NCBI RefSeq assembly: GCF_001270495.1
Contig: NZ_LGUR01000210.1
Location: 1-64,000 of the forward strand
Length of the DNA: 64,000 nucleotides
Direction: 5' to 3'
Source: Streptomyces viridochromogenes
GTDB lineage: Bacteria > Actinomycetota > Actinomycetes > Streptomycetales > Streptomycetaceae
Position 1 is the stretch's first letter. Each line of letters opens with the position of its first letter. A program made the translations under genes and the position numbers. Under the pieces are notes generated by a model, which was not told the DNA's origin, did not search any database, and saw only the letters and a list, made by a program, of their open reading frames with translations. Shown piece by piece: positions 34,140 through 42,275 of this stretch.

Positions 34140-35921
34140 TCAGGCGGACGAGCGGACGATCCTAAGCACCTGTTCCAGCGACTCGACGACCAGTCCGGCG
34201 CCGACGCTCCTGAGCTCCTTGGCCTTACGGGCGTTGCGCGCATACCCGAGGAAAGGAATGCCGGCCTGGAGGGCGGCTTGGCAGTCCGCGGGGGTGCTGC
34301 CGATGACCAATGCCTTCGAAGGACCGGCTCCCATCGCGTTCAGCGCCCGGTTGAGGCCGTACGGATTCGGCTTGAAAAGGTGCAGGTCCTGGGTGCGGCC
34401 GTAGACGTGGGGGAAAAAGCAGGACATCAGGCCCCGAGACTCGAGGTACTCGCCCACAACCCGTGGGGAGTTGTCGGTGGCGATGGCGAGCCGGGCGCCG
34501 ACTGCGGTCCAGGTGCGGATCAACGAGTCCGCGTACGCGGTGGGCATCGCAGAGGCCACGGCCCTCAATTCCTCCCGGGTGAGCCGTTCCTCCAGCTCCA
34601 ACACGAGGTCGAGGCTCGGATGCCGTCGCCCCACGGCAAGCAGGACGGCGTACGGGTCGGGTGTCTCCCGTTCCTCATCCGTCAGCAGGCCGAGCCGGCG
34701 CCGTGTATCCAGCCACTGCACCAGACGGTTCGCCACCCGATCCGCCGAATGCCCGGCGAACAGGCGGCAGATCGGCCCGTCGAAGTCCCAGAGCACGACA
34801 CGGGCACGGGTGATGACCTCGCGCAGGCCCTCGTCCCGGTCGTGCGGAGTCCGATCCTCCGATACGGCGGTGAGCAGCGGGCTGGTGAACATCGCGGTCG
34901 CCTCACCCGCGTCCCCCGCCACCGGCTCCCGTGGCTGCGTCCTCGTACCGTTCGCCGCCGACTGGTGTCGCGCCTTCGCCCGTTCCGCTTCCTCCCGCCG
35001 GGCCAGTTCCCGCTCCCTGCGCCGGGCCCGTTCCCGGTGGTCCTGCTCCCGCCGCTCCTCGTCCGCTCTGACCTGGCTCGTGATCTCGTGGGCTTCCAGG
35101 AGCGCCTCGCGTGCGGCCCTGGCCTGGGGGTGCCGTGCCCCGAGCAGGCTCGCGGACCGTTGGGCCGTCACGGCGAGGGCGTCGGTCAACCGCTCCTGGG
35201 CTGCCAGGTCATGCCGCGCCACGGCCTCCGCGTGCTTCGCCGCGGTCATGATCACGAGGGCTTCCAGCGCCCGGGGATGGTCGTTCCCCCAGCGGTCGAT
35301 CTGCCGACCGCAGAGGTCCACCAGTTCCCGCACCAGGTCGAGGCCCCTGCCCCAGGTCTGTAGCGGCCGCTCGATCAGGAACAAGGTATGGGCCGACCGC
35401 ATCCGCACGTCGAGCCAAGCCGCCGAGCCATCGGCCTGAGAAGCAAGTCGCGCGGCCCGTTCGGCGTGTTCCCGGGCGGCAGCCCGCCCTCGCAGCCGGA
35501 CGAACACCGCGCCGAGTTGAGTGAGGGTGTGGGCCTCCTCAAGGGGCGTTCGGGCGGCCTTCAGCGCCCCTCGGAGAGCCCAGCGGGCGTCCCAGTCGTG
35601 TCCGCTCTCGGCAAGGACGGTGGCGATCCGGTTGTGGACCGGGCACCGGTGTTCCACGGGAACGCGTTCCTCGTTCACCCATTGGTTGATCGTGTCCAGA
35701 GCGACCCCGTACTCCCGCTCGGCCGCGTCGCCGAGCTCACGCAGCAGGGCAAGGAAATACGACATCTCAGCCGCGTCCGCGGGGGTGCTCAGCAACTGCT
35801 CGTCCTCGGCAAGCCGGTCGACCTCGTGCCGCAGCAAGCCAACGGCGTCCAGGGATCCCCCGACCGCCCTCTCGGCCAGATCGATCCTGCGCGGCCACGG
35901 CAGTACGGCGCTTTCAGACAT
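34140..35921 (-). CDS. Helical-repeat (TPR-like) protein fused to a HAD hydrolase
   Basis: 593 residues. Residues ~30-300 are all-helical with TPR-like pairs (HNRIATVLAESGHDWDARWA, LTQLGAVFVRLRGRAAARE). Residues ~300-345 are a charged coiled coil (EERREQDHRERARRRERELA). Residues ~370-590 are a HAD domain: motif I VVLWDFDGPI with D379 and D381, motif II ATDNSP, motif III FKPNPYGL. Motif IV reads IGSTPADCQAA, where a typical HAD has GDxxxD, so the metal site is altered. It is the last gene of the XRE-DUF397-Trypco1-protease operon; its ATG overlaps the protease stop by 8 bases. It is the likely effector or output protein of that system (inference). Confidence 0.85.
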   Translation of the reverse strand: MSESAVLPWPRRIDLAERAVGGSLDAVGLLRHEVDRLAEDEQLLSTPADAAEMSYFLALLRELGDAAEREYGVALDTINQWVNEERVPVEHRCPVHNRIATVLAESGHDWDARWALRGALKAARTPLEEAHTLTQLGAVFVRLRGRAAAREHAERAARLASQADGSAAWLDVRMRSAHTLFLIERPLQTWGRGLDLVRELVDLCGRQIDRWGNDHPRALEALVIMTAAKHAEAVARHDLAAQERLTDALAVTAQRSASLLGARHPQARAAREALLEAHEITSQVRADEERREQDHRERARRRERELARREEAERAKARHQSAANGTRTQPREPVAGDAGEATAMFTSPLLTAVSEDRTPHDRDEGLREVITRARVVLWDFDGPICRLFAGHSADRVANRLVQWLDTRRRLGLLTDEERETPDPYAVLLAVGRRHPSLDLVLELEERLTREELRAVASAMPTAYADSLIRTWTAVGARLAIATDNSPRVVGEYLESRGLMSCFFPHVYGRTQDLHLFKPNPYGLNRALNAMGAGPSKALVIGSTPADCQAALQAGIPFLGYARNARKAKELRSVGAGLVVESLEQVLRIVRSSA

Positions 35922-36714
35922 CGGGGTCGCCTCCCAGGGCGCGGTCGCCGAACTTCCGCAGTGTGCGGCCGCGCTGCTCCTGTGCTTCCTCCGGCGTGAT
36001 GTAGCCGGCTTCCTCCCACTGACGCAGCGCCCTCAGTACGACTTCGACGTCCCGTACCGCGTTCCGCTCGGGCATCTGCTCGGCCGACTCGCAAGGCTCC
36101 GTGGGATCGTGGCCTCCGTTCCGCAGGGAGTCCACGCTGAAGTGCGGAAACAGGTCCATGGCATGTCGTACGGACGCGGCGATGAGCACCTCGCTTCCCT
36201 GGGCGGGGTCCGCACGGCTGTACTGCTGCTCCATGAGGATGCCCACCACGCCTGGATCGGTGTCCACGGGGCTGCCCGAGTACCCCGAATAGTCGCCCAG
36301 CCCCTGTTCCACGGTCAGCTGAATCCCCGTGAACTCGCCGCCCTCGACGCTGCGGTAGGTGATCGGCGCGTGCGACACGCGTCCGCTGAGCTGTGTCTGC
36401 TCGTCCGGCGGACAGTAGGTGCCGCGCCATCGCGCGTCCGGCCGTGGCCAGTCCGTCGGCGGGGCGATGGGCAGGTCGTACCGGCGGGCGTCCTCGATGT
36501 GGATGAGGGCGAGGTCCCTGTCCTTAACCGAGTCGCACAGCCGGCCCGTCACCGCGCGCCCGTCCGCCAGTTCGAGATCCAGGCGTCCGTACTGCACGCG
36601 TGCTTCCCGGAGGCAGTGCATGGCCGTCAGCACGTAGACGCGGGTCAGGAGGAGCCCGGCACCCAGGAATCTGCCGCCCTCACTGATCCGCACCCAGTAG
36701 TGGCCGTCGGTCAC
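35914..36714 (-). CDS. Trypsin-like serine protease of a Trypco1-associated system
   Basis: 266 residues from GTG 36714. Chymotrypsin/V8-like fold without signal peptide, so probably cytoplasmic. Triad: His33 (YVLTAMHCL), Asp67 (KDRDLALIHI) and Ser146 (YSGYSGSPV). After the protease domain (to about 195), a 70-residue tail is helical and acidic (VRDVEVVLRALRQWEEAGYI). Cytoplasmic trypsin-like proteases of this kind occur beside Trypco1/Trypco2 proteins in actinobacterial conflict systems, where cleavage is thought to activate effectors. Here the start overlaps the Trypco1 stop (GTGA) and the end overlaps the helical-repeat-HAD start. Confidence 0.87.
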   Translation of the reverse strand: MTDGHYWVRISEGGRFLGAGLLLTRVYVLTAMHCLREARVQYGRLDLELADGRAVTGRLCDSVKDRDLALIHIEDARRYDLPIAPPTDWPRPDARWRGTYCPPDEQTQLSGRVSHAPITYRSVEGGEFTGIQLTVEQGLGDYSGYSGSPVDTDPGVVGILMEQQYSRADPAQGSEVLIAASVRHAMDLFPHFSVDSLRNGGHDPTEPCESAEQMPERNAVRDVEVVLRALRQWEEAGYITPEEAQEQRGRTLRKFGDRALGGDPDV

Positions 36715-37046
36715 GGCGCGCCCGAGGTCCGCTCCACCGTGAGCGTCACTTCGAAGGACGCCTCCGCCGACGCCTTGGAGAGGATGACACCGGCCTCGGC
36801 GGCCAGCGTGATCCCGAAGGTGACCTCCGCGCTGGTGACGGCCCAGCCGTGCCGCTCGGGAACCTGGGCGAGCGAGTCCTGCGCGATGGTCGACGCCTGC
36901 CGGATGGCGTCCCGCAGTTCGTCCTGGCGGTCGGCCAGGGGCGCGGACTGGCGTGTCCTCGCGCCGATCTGCCGCGCTCCGTGCCCGTTGACCTCGACGG
37001 TCTCAACTCGCACCAGGGGCAGGTCAGTTACCGGTTGCTCCGTCAC
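36711..37046 (-). CDS. Trypco1 (CU044_2847-like) trypsin-co-occurring protein
   Basis: 111 residues from GTG 37046. It matches the Trypco1 outline: N-terminal beta strands (PLVRVETVEVNGHGARQIG), a central helix (RQDELRDAIRQASTIAQDSL), then the signature SAEVTFGITLAAEAGVILSK and ASAEASFEVTLTVE. Family members sit next to cytoplasmic trypsin-like proteases and are proposed adaptor or substrate-recognition modules. Only 4 bases separate its start from the upstream DUF397 stop. Confidence 0.82.
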   Translation of the reverse strand: MTEQPVTDLPLVRVETVEVNGHGARQIGARTRQSAPLADRQDELRDAIRQASTIAQDSLAQVPERHGWAVTSAEVTFGITLAAEAGVILSKASAEASFEVTLTVERTSGAP

Positions 37047-37050
37047 AGCC

Positions 37051-37302
37051 TCAGGCTAGCGAAACGGATGCGACGAAGAGGGTCCAAGTGGTCGGGGCGA
37101 CGGTGAGGTGGAGGGCCTCGGGTGTCTTGGAGTCGCGGATGTGGATGGTGGCGGGGGTGGTGGCGACCTCGACGCAGTCGCCGGGTTCGCTGCTGTCGCT
37201 GTAGCTGCTCTTGATCCAGTCCAGCGCGACTTCGACGCAGTCGCCGGGATCGCTGCTGCTGCTGTAGCTGCTCTTGAACCAGTGGAGTTGCGAGGTGCTC
37301 AT
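37051..37302 (-). CDS. DUF397 protein with internal duplication
   Basis: 83 residues. DUF397 proteins are small partners of XRE regulators in Streptomyces (WhiJ/BldB-type cassettes). The N-terminal motif WFKSSYSSSSDPGDCVEVA is immediately repeated as WIKSSYSDSSEPGDCVEVA. At DNA level this is a 57-nt near-identical repeat with 63-nt period (37164-37220 and 37227-37283). The rest is the usual TIHIRDSKTPEALHLTV end of the domain. The ATG overlaps the XRE stop (ATGA). Confidence 0.9.
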   Translation of the reverse strand: MSTSQLHWFKSSYSSSSDPGDCVEVALDWIKSSYSDSSEPGDCVEVATTPATIHIRDSKTPEALHLTVAPTTWTLFVASVSLA

Positions 37303-38144
37303 AGTCTCCCCAGCGCTTGCTCGATGAAGGCCTGCGACTCCCTCGGCGTGAGAGCCTGCGCCCGGATCATGCCATAGCGCAGCTCAAGGATCCGGAGATC
37401 CTTGGGGCTTGAGACCGGGCGGGCGTTGAACACGCCGCTGGAACGTCCGATCGCCGTACCGTCGGCAAACTTCAGTACCTGAATCAGGCCCGACGCTCCG
37501 GCGTTCTCCTGCCGGTCGGTCGGCATGACCTGGAGCGTGACGTTCCGCAACTGCGCTACCTCCAAGAGGTGTTCGAGCTGTCGGCGTAGCACCATCTTCC
37601 CACCGTAGGGCCGTTCGAGTGTCACCTGTTCCTGGACGAAACTGAGCGTCGGAGCGGGCTCCCGCTCGAAGACGGCCTTCCGAGCCATGCGTGCGGCGGT
37701 CTCCCGCTCCACGACGTCTTCGGTGAGCGCAGGTTGCCTCATCTCGAACAGCGATCGTGCGTACTCCGGCGTCTGCAACAGGCCGTGGAGGTTGTGGCTG
37801 CCATACAGCAGCATCTCCACTGCCCGCCTCTCCAAGTCCGCTAGATCGCGCACCTTCTTCGGGTACCGAGCCTGCTCCATGTCCCGCTTGAACGCCTTGA
37901 GATGCCCCTGCGCCTTCAGGACGCCGTCCACCCTGTCCAGGAACTCCGGCCGAGGAATCCGCTGCCCCCGCTCGATCTTGCGGATCATGTCCTCGCCGTA
38001 GCCCATGACCTCCGCGAGGTCGGCCACCCGCATCCCCGCCGCCTCCCGGCACACCTTCAGCAGTCGCCCCACCGCCTGGACCACCGGCTCGATCTCGTCC
38101 CCGGGCTCGACATCCCAACCGGCCTCGTCCGCCACCTCGTTCAT
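37299..38144 (-). CDS. XRE-family regulator with DUF5753 domain (WhiJ-type)
   Basis: 281 residues from ATG 38144. Helix-turn-helix at about 28-80 (LLKVCREAAGMRVADLAEVM, GEDMIRKIERGQRIPRPEFL). The C-terminal DUF5753 region (about 95-275) contains YGSHNLHGLLQTPEYARSLF and EQVTLERPYGGKMVLRRQLE. This is the architecture of Streptomyces WhiJ-like regulators that pair with DUF397 proteins and RsbW-like ATPases. It is the first gene of the reverse operon. Four GAGACA-type direct repeats in its promoter region are a likely binding site. Confidence 0.92.
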   Translation of the reverse strand: MNEVADEAGWDVEPGDEIEPVVQAVGRLLKVCREAAGMRVADLAEVMGYGEDMIRKIERGQRIPRPEFLDRVDGVLKAQGHLKAFKRDMEQARYPKKVRDLADLERRAVEMLLYGSHNLHGLLQTPEYARSLFEMRQPALTEDVVERETAARMARKAVFEREPAPTLSFVQEQVTLERPYGGKMVLRRQLEHLLEVAQLRNVTLQVMPTDRQENAGASGLIQVLKFADGTAIGRSSGVFNARPVSSPKDLRILELRYGMIRAQALTPRESQAFIEQALGRL

Positions 38145-38183
38145 GCCCCACCTCCACCGCGCAGTCGTACCCGAACAACCCCT

Positions 38184-38220
38184 GAGACAGCCGAGACAGC
38201 ACGAGACAAACCCGGGACAG
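38184..38220. promoter_or_regulatory. Four direct repeats in the divergent XRE/ATPase promoter
   Basis: GAGACAG at 38184, GAGACAG at 38193, GAGACAA at 38203 and GGGACAG at 38214, spaced 9, 10 and 11 bases (about one helical turn). They lie 40 bases upstream of the XRE start and about 62 bases before the divergent ATPase start. Likely operator of the XRE regulator. Confidence 0.6.
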
Positions 38221-38281
38221 TCCCGCTACGCACGGCTGCGATCACTCACCCAGGGAAACCGATCACGCCACTCTGAGTGAC

Positions 38282-39040
38282 ATGAACCGCGAGATGACTG
38301 CCCCTGAAAACGAACTCACCCACACCATCCGCAACTTCAGCGTGCTGCTGTCCCCAACGCCCCGCGGCGCCCGCCTCGCCCGCCTCCTCGCGAGGGAACA
38401 ACTCCGCACTTGGGGAGTCCCGTTGGACCCGGCGGAACACATCGTCGCGGAGCTGGCCAACAACGCCACCACCCACGGCCGCGTCCCCGGCCGCGACTTC
38501 CGCCTGACGCTCTACGTCGTCGCCGACACCCTCCGCATCGAGGTCACGGACACCCGCGGCGACCGGCTGCCCTGCCTCGTCCCGCCCTCCGCTCCGGACG
38601 CCGAGTCCGGCCGGGGCTTGCTCCTCGTGGAAGCGCTCGCCGACCGATGGGGCGTGGCGCCGGGGCCGGATCCGCGCAAGACGGCGTGGGCGGAGGTGAA
38701 GGTGCAGACGGGTGAGCCCGCACGCCGGATCTTCCGGTCCGCGGGCGCGAGCGACAGTGGTCGAACCGACACCTCCGAGAGCACGGACAGCGAGATCAGC
38801 CAGATCATCGACGAGCGCATGACGAACCGGGCATCCGGCGTCCCGATCGAGGACGTCATGAGGGAAACGCAGGACCGGGGCGAGGCCCGGCAGCGCTTCC
38901 TGAAGGCGGGCCAGCAGTGGGACGAAAACGGTTTCCGGCGGCGCCACACGGCGGAGAGGGGCTTCCCGGACGAGGACCGCATGGAAGAGGGCATCGACAG
39001 CGATCCGCCGTCGCCCCACCGGCAGGAAGAAGGCCGGTGA
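38282..39040 (+). CDS. RsbW-like ATP-binding protein with extra C-terminal tail
   Basis: 252 residues. Residues ~15-145 are a GHKL/HATPase_c anti-sigma-type domain: N-box EHIVAELANNATTHGR, G1 VTDTRGDR and G2 ESGRGLLLVEALADRWGV. Residues ~150-252 are an extra hydrophilic, Ser/Asp/Glu-rich and helical tail (ISQIIDERMTNRASGVPIED, RETQDRGEARQRFLKAGQQW) not found in ordinary RsbW-type proteins. A resemblance to antitoxin C-termini is possible but unproven. It is divergent from the XRE operon, completing a WhiJ-type cassette. Confidence 0.85.
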   Translation: MNREMTAPENELTHTIRNFSVLLSPTPRGARLARLLAREQLRTWGVPLDPAEHIVAELANNATTHGRVPGRDFRLTLYVVADTLRIEVTDTRGDRLPCLVPPSAPDAESGRGLLLVEALADRWGVAPGPDPRKTAWAEVKVQTGEPARRIFRSAGASDSGRTDTSESTDSEISQIIDERMTNRASGVPIEDVMRETQDRGEARQRFLKAGQQWDENGFRRRHTAERGFPDEDRMEEGIDSDPPSPHRQEEGR

Positions 39041-39110
39041 GGGCACCCCGTCCCCACGGAGCCCTCACCGGCTGGTCTACTTCAATGGTCGTACTTCAGA
39101 CGGCGGCCGG

Positions 39111-41369
39111 TCAGACGCGCACCAGCTCCCGGTCCCGGTCGCCGTCCTCGTCCTTGTCGGTCTGCGCCCGCAGCCCCTCGCCCTCGACGTCCACGTTCGG
39201 CAGAGCGCGGTCCAGCCACTTCGGGAGCCACCAGGCCTTCTCGCCGAGGAGGGCCAGGACCGCCGGGACGATGGCCATCCGGACGACGAACGCGTCGAAG
39301 AGGACGGCGATCGCGAGGCCGAAGCCGATCATCTTGACCATCGACTCGCTGGCGCCGATGAAGCCGGCGAACACGGCGATCATGATGAGCGCGGCGGCAA
39401 CCACCACCCGGGCACTGTGCCGGAACCCGGTCACCACGGCCTGGCTCGGCTTCTCGCCGTGGACGTACGCCTCGCGCATCCGCGTCACCAGGAACACCTC
39501 GTAGTCCATGGCCAGGCCGAAGACCACGCCGACCATGAAGATCGGCATCATCGACATGACCGGCCCGGTCTCCTCGACCCCGAAGAGGCTCGCGAGCCAG
39601 CCCCACTGGAAGACCGCCACGACCGCGCCGAGCGACGCCAGCACCGACAGCAGGAAGCCGAGGGCCGCTTTCAGCGGGACCAGGATGGAGCGGAACACCA
39701 GGATCAGGAGCAGGAAGGCGAGGCCCACGACCAGGATCAGATACGGCACCAGCGCGTCGTTCAGCTTCTGCGAGAAGTCGATGTTCATCGCCGTCGTGCC
39801 GGTGACCAGCACGCTCGCGTCCGTGTCGGACTTGATCTCGGCACCCGCGTCACGGATGGAGTGCACCAGGTCCTCGGTCGAGACCGACGAGGGCTTGGAG
39901 TCGGGAACCACGGTGATCATCGCCGTGTCGCCCGCCTTGTTGTACGTCGCCGGGGTCACCGTCACGACGTCCTTGAGACCCTTGATCTCGCTGGTGACGT
40001 CGTTGACGACGTTCTTGGGGGCATCGCTGGCCTTGGCGTCGACGACGACCATGAGCGGGCCGTTGAAGCCGGGGCCGAAGCCCTCCGAGAGCAGGTCGTA
40101 GGCACGGCGCTGCGTGGTCGAGGTCGGCTGCGAGCCGTCGTCCGGCAGGCCCAGTTCGAGGGAGGTCGCCGGGAGGGCCGCGGCACCGAGGCCGACGACG
40201 CCGAGGAGGAGGACGGCCACGGGACGGCGTACGACGAAGCTCGCCCAGCGCGTGCCCATGTTCGGCTTGACCGGATCGGCGTTGGCCGAAGCCGCCTTGC
40301 CTGCAGCCGCCTTGTCCGCGGCGGCCTTCTTGCGGCCTCCGAGGAGCTTGCCCTTCTCGCCGACCGGCCTCACCTTGCGGCCCGCGTAGCCGAGCAGCGC
40401 GGGGACCATGGTCAGCGCGATCAGCACCGCGATCACGACGGTGCCGGCGGCCGCGAGGCCCATCTTCGTGAGCATCGGGACGTTGACGACGGCCAGGCCG
40501 GCCAGTGCGATCACCACGGTGAGACCGGCGAAGACCACCGCGGAGCCCGCCGTGCCGGTGGCCCGGCCGACCGCCTCCTCGCGGTCGCGGCCCTCGGCGA
40601 GTTCGGCGCGGTACCGGGAGACGATGAACAGCGCGTAGTCGATGCCGACCGCGAGGCCGATCATCATGGCCAGGGTGGAGGTGGTGGAGCCCAGGTCCAG
40701 TGCGTTGGCCAGCGCGGTGATCACCGAGACGCCGATGCCGACGCCGATGAGGGCGGTGAGCAGCGGGAGTCCGGCCGCGACCAGCGAGCCGAAGGTGATG
40801 ACGAGGACGACCGCGGCGACGGCGAGACCGATGATCTCGGAGGCGGCCGCCTCGGGCGCCGCCTGGAGCGCGTCACCGCCGATCTCCACGGTCAGCCCCG
40901 CGTCCCGCGCCTGCTGGCCGGCGTCCTCCAGGGCGTCCCTGCTGGCGTCCTTCAGCTCCATGCCGGGGACCTCGTACCGCACGGAGGCGTACGCGATCGT
41001 GCCGTCCTTGCTGACGGCGTGCGCCTGGTAGGGGTCGGCGACGGAGACGACCTCGGAGCCGTCGGACAGCTCCTTCACGGTCTTCTCGACGGTCGCCTTG
41101 TTGGCAGTGTCCGTCATCTTCTCGCCGTCCGGCGCCTTGAAGACGACACGGGCGGTACCGCCGTCCGCGCTGCTGCCGGGGAAACGCTGTTCTAGCAGGT
41201 CGAACGCCTTCTGCGCTTCCGTGCCCGGAATGGAGAAGGAGGTGGATCCGGCACTGGGGGCGCTGGCCGCGCCGACGCCGGCGAGCGCCAGCAGGGCGAC
41301 CCATATCAGGGCGACGAAGTGCCGTCGCCGGAAGGCGAGCCGGCCGATTTTGTAGAGGAACGTGGCCAC
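39111..41369 (-). CDS. MMPL-family RND transporter
   Basis: 752 residues from GTG 41369. Twelve membrane helices: one at the N-terminus, a large extracellular loop (~40-165), five helices, a cytoplasmic loop, then the repeat. Family marks: the N-terminal GRLAFRRRHFVALIWVALLA, GLAVGIDYALFIVSRYRAEL and VFGLAMDYEVFLVTRMREAY (paired Asp residues of the proton relay). It probably exports a lipid or hydrophobic compound. The upstream TetR gene is likely its regulator; 132 bases separate them, including a short direct repeat CTCGTCAGCTG around 41480-41510. Confidence 0.93.
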   Translation of the reverse strand: MATFLYKIGRLAFRRRHFVALIWVALLALAGVGAASAPSAGSTSFSIPGTEAQKAFDLLEQRFPGSSADGGTARVVFKAPDGEKMTDTANKATVEKTVKELSDGSEVVSVADPYQAHAVSKDGTIAYASVRYEVPGMELKDASRDALEDAGQQARDAGLTVEIGGDALQAAPEAAASEIIGLAVAAVVLVITFGSLVAAGLPLLTALIGVGIGVSVITALANALDLGSTTSTLAMMIGLAVGIDYALFIVSRYRAELAEGRDREEAVGRATGTAGSAVVFAGLTVVIALAGLAVVNVPMLTKMGLAAAGTVVIAVLIALTMVPALLGYAGRKVRPVGEKGKLLGGRKKAAADKAAAGKAASANADPVKPNMGTRWASFVVRRPVAVLLLGVVGLGAAALPATSLELGLPDDGSQPTSTTQRRAYDLLSEGFGPGFNGPLMVVVDAKASDAPKNVVNDVTSEIKGLKDVVTVTPATYNKAGDTAMITVVPDSKPSSVSTEDLVHSIRDAGAEIKSDTDASVLVTGTTAMNIDFSQKLNDALVPYLILVVGLAFLLLILVFRSILVPLKAALGFLLSVLASLGAVVAVFQWGWLASLFGVEETGPVMSMMPIFMVGVVFGLAMDYEVFLVTRMREAYVHGEKPSQAVVTGFRHSARVVVAAALIMIAVFAGFIGASESMVKMIGFGLAIAVLFDAFVVRMAIVPAVLALLGEKAWWLPKWLDRALPNVDVEGEGLRAQTDKDEDGDRDRELVRV

Positions 41370-41501
41370 GAAGGCGTCTCCCGGTCAGGTCGTGGGTTAC
41401 TTCTGGGCAGGGGTGATCAGCCCGACGACGTGAGCGGTTACGTCAGGTGGAGGGCTTGCTGGGGCTTACTGGGGAGGGGGCTCGTCAGCTGCGGGGACTC
41501 G

Positions 41502-42107
41502 TCAGCTGACGGGCGCGCCGAGGGCGGGGAGGACCACGGCGTCGATGTACGAAAGGAGGAACGCCTGGGTGGGCGGCTGCTCGTCGAGCAGCGTGCGGGC
41601 GACGAACGCGCCGAGCATCATGTGCATCATGAATCCGGCGGCCGGGTTGTCCGCGGAGACCTCGCCCCGCTCGACCGCCCGCTGCACGATGCGACGGAAT
41701 TCCGCGATCTCCGGTTCGACGAGATGCTCGCGAAACGCCTGCAGCAGGTCCGGATTGCCGTGGACCGCCATGGCCAGCCCCCGCATCAGCGCGGAGTTCT
41801 GCTCCATCTCGCAGTCGTCCGAGCGCAGGGTGAGGGCGTGCAGATCGCCACGGAGAGATCCGGTGTCGATCTCTTCGAGGCCGAGGCCGCCCGGCTTGCT
41901 GTGCCGCACCGCCTTCGCCACCAGCTCGGCCTTGCCGCCCCACTGGCGGTAGAGGGTGGCCTTGCTGGACCGGGTGCGGGCCGCCACGGCGTCCATGGTC
42001 AGCGCGTCGTAGCCGACTTCCCGGAGCAGGTCGAGCACGGCCCCGTACAACTCGGCCTCGCGCTCGGGAGTGATACGACTGCGACGCGCCGTTGCGACCT
42101 CAGTCAT
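41502..42107 (-). CDS. TetR-family regulator of the MMPL exporter
   Basis: 201 residues from ATG 42107 (GGAGAGAGGC upstream). N-terminal TetR helix-turn-helix: ELYGAVLDLLREVGYDALTM then VAARTRSSKATLYRQWGGKAEL. The C-terminal ligand/dimer domain ends LLSYIDAVVLPAL (TetR_C_16-like). Same strand and directly upstream of the MMPL gene. Two palindromes in its promoter region are good autoregulatory operators. Confidence 0.92.
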   Translation of the reverse strand: MTEVATARRSRITPEREAELYGAVLDLLREVGYDALTMDAVAARTRSSKATLYRQWGGKAELVAKAVRHSKPGGLGLEEIDTGSLRGDLHALTLRSDDCEMEQNSALMRGLAMAVHGNPDLLQAFREHLVEPEIAEFRRIVQRAVERGEVSADNPAAGFMMHMMLGAFVARTLLDEQPPTQAFLLSYIDAVVLPALGAPVS

Positions 42108-42142
42108 GCCTCTCTCCACCTTCCCACTCCGAACGACACTGT

Positions 42143-42194
42143 TTCGTACACAACGAATGTAGCGCATCTCTCAGCGAAACGAAACGGTTTCGTT
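42143..42194. promoter_or_regulatory. Two TetR-type palindromic operators
   Basis: Site 1, 42143-42157: TTCGT-N5-ACGAA. Site 2, 42178-42194: AACGAAAC-G-GTTTCGTT, a perfect 17-bp palindrome. Both share the TTCGT/ACGAA half-site. They lie between the TetR gene and the divergent tricorn protease gene and could control both. Confidence 0.65.
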
Positions 42195-42275
42195 CGTGTT
42201 GTGGGTCACGCTTCGCCGTCACGACACGACTTGTCATAAGTTGCCCAGGTCCGTCCGCGGGAAAAGCATGGGGAC

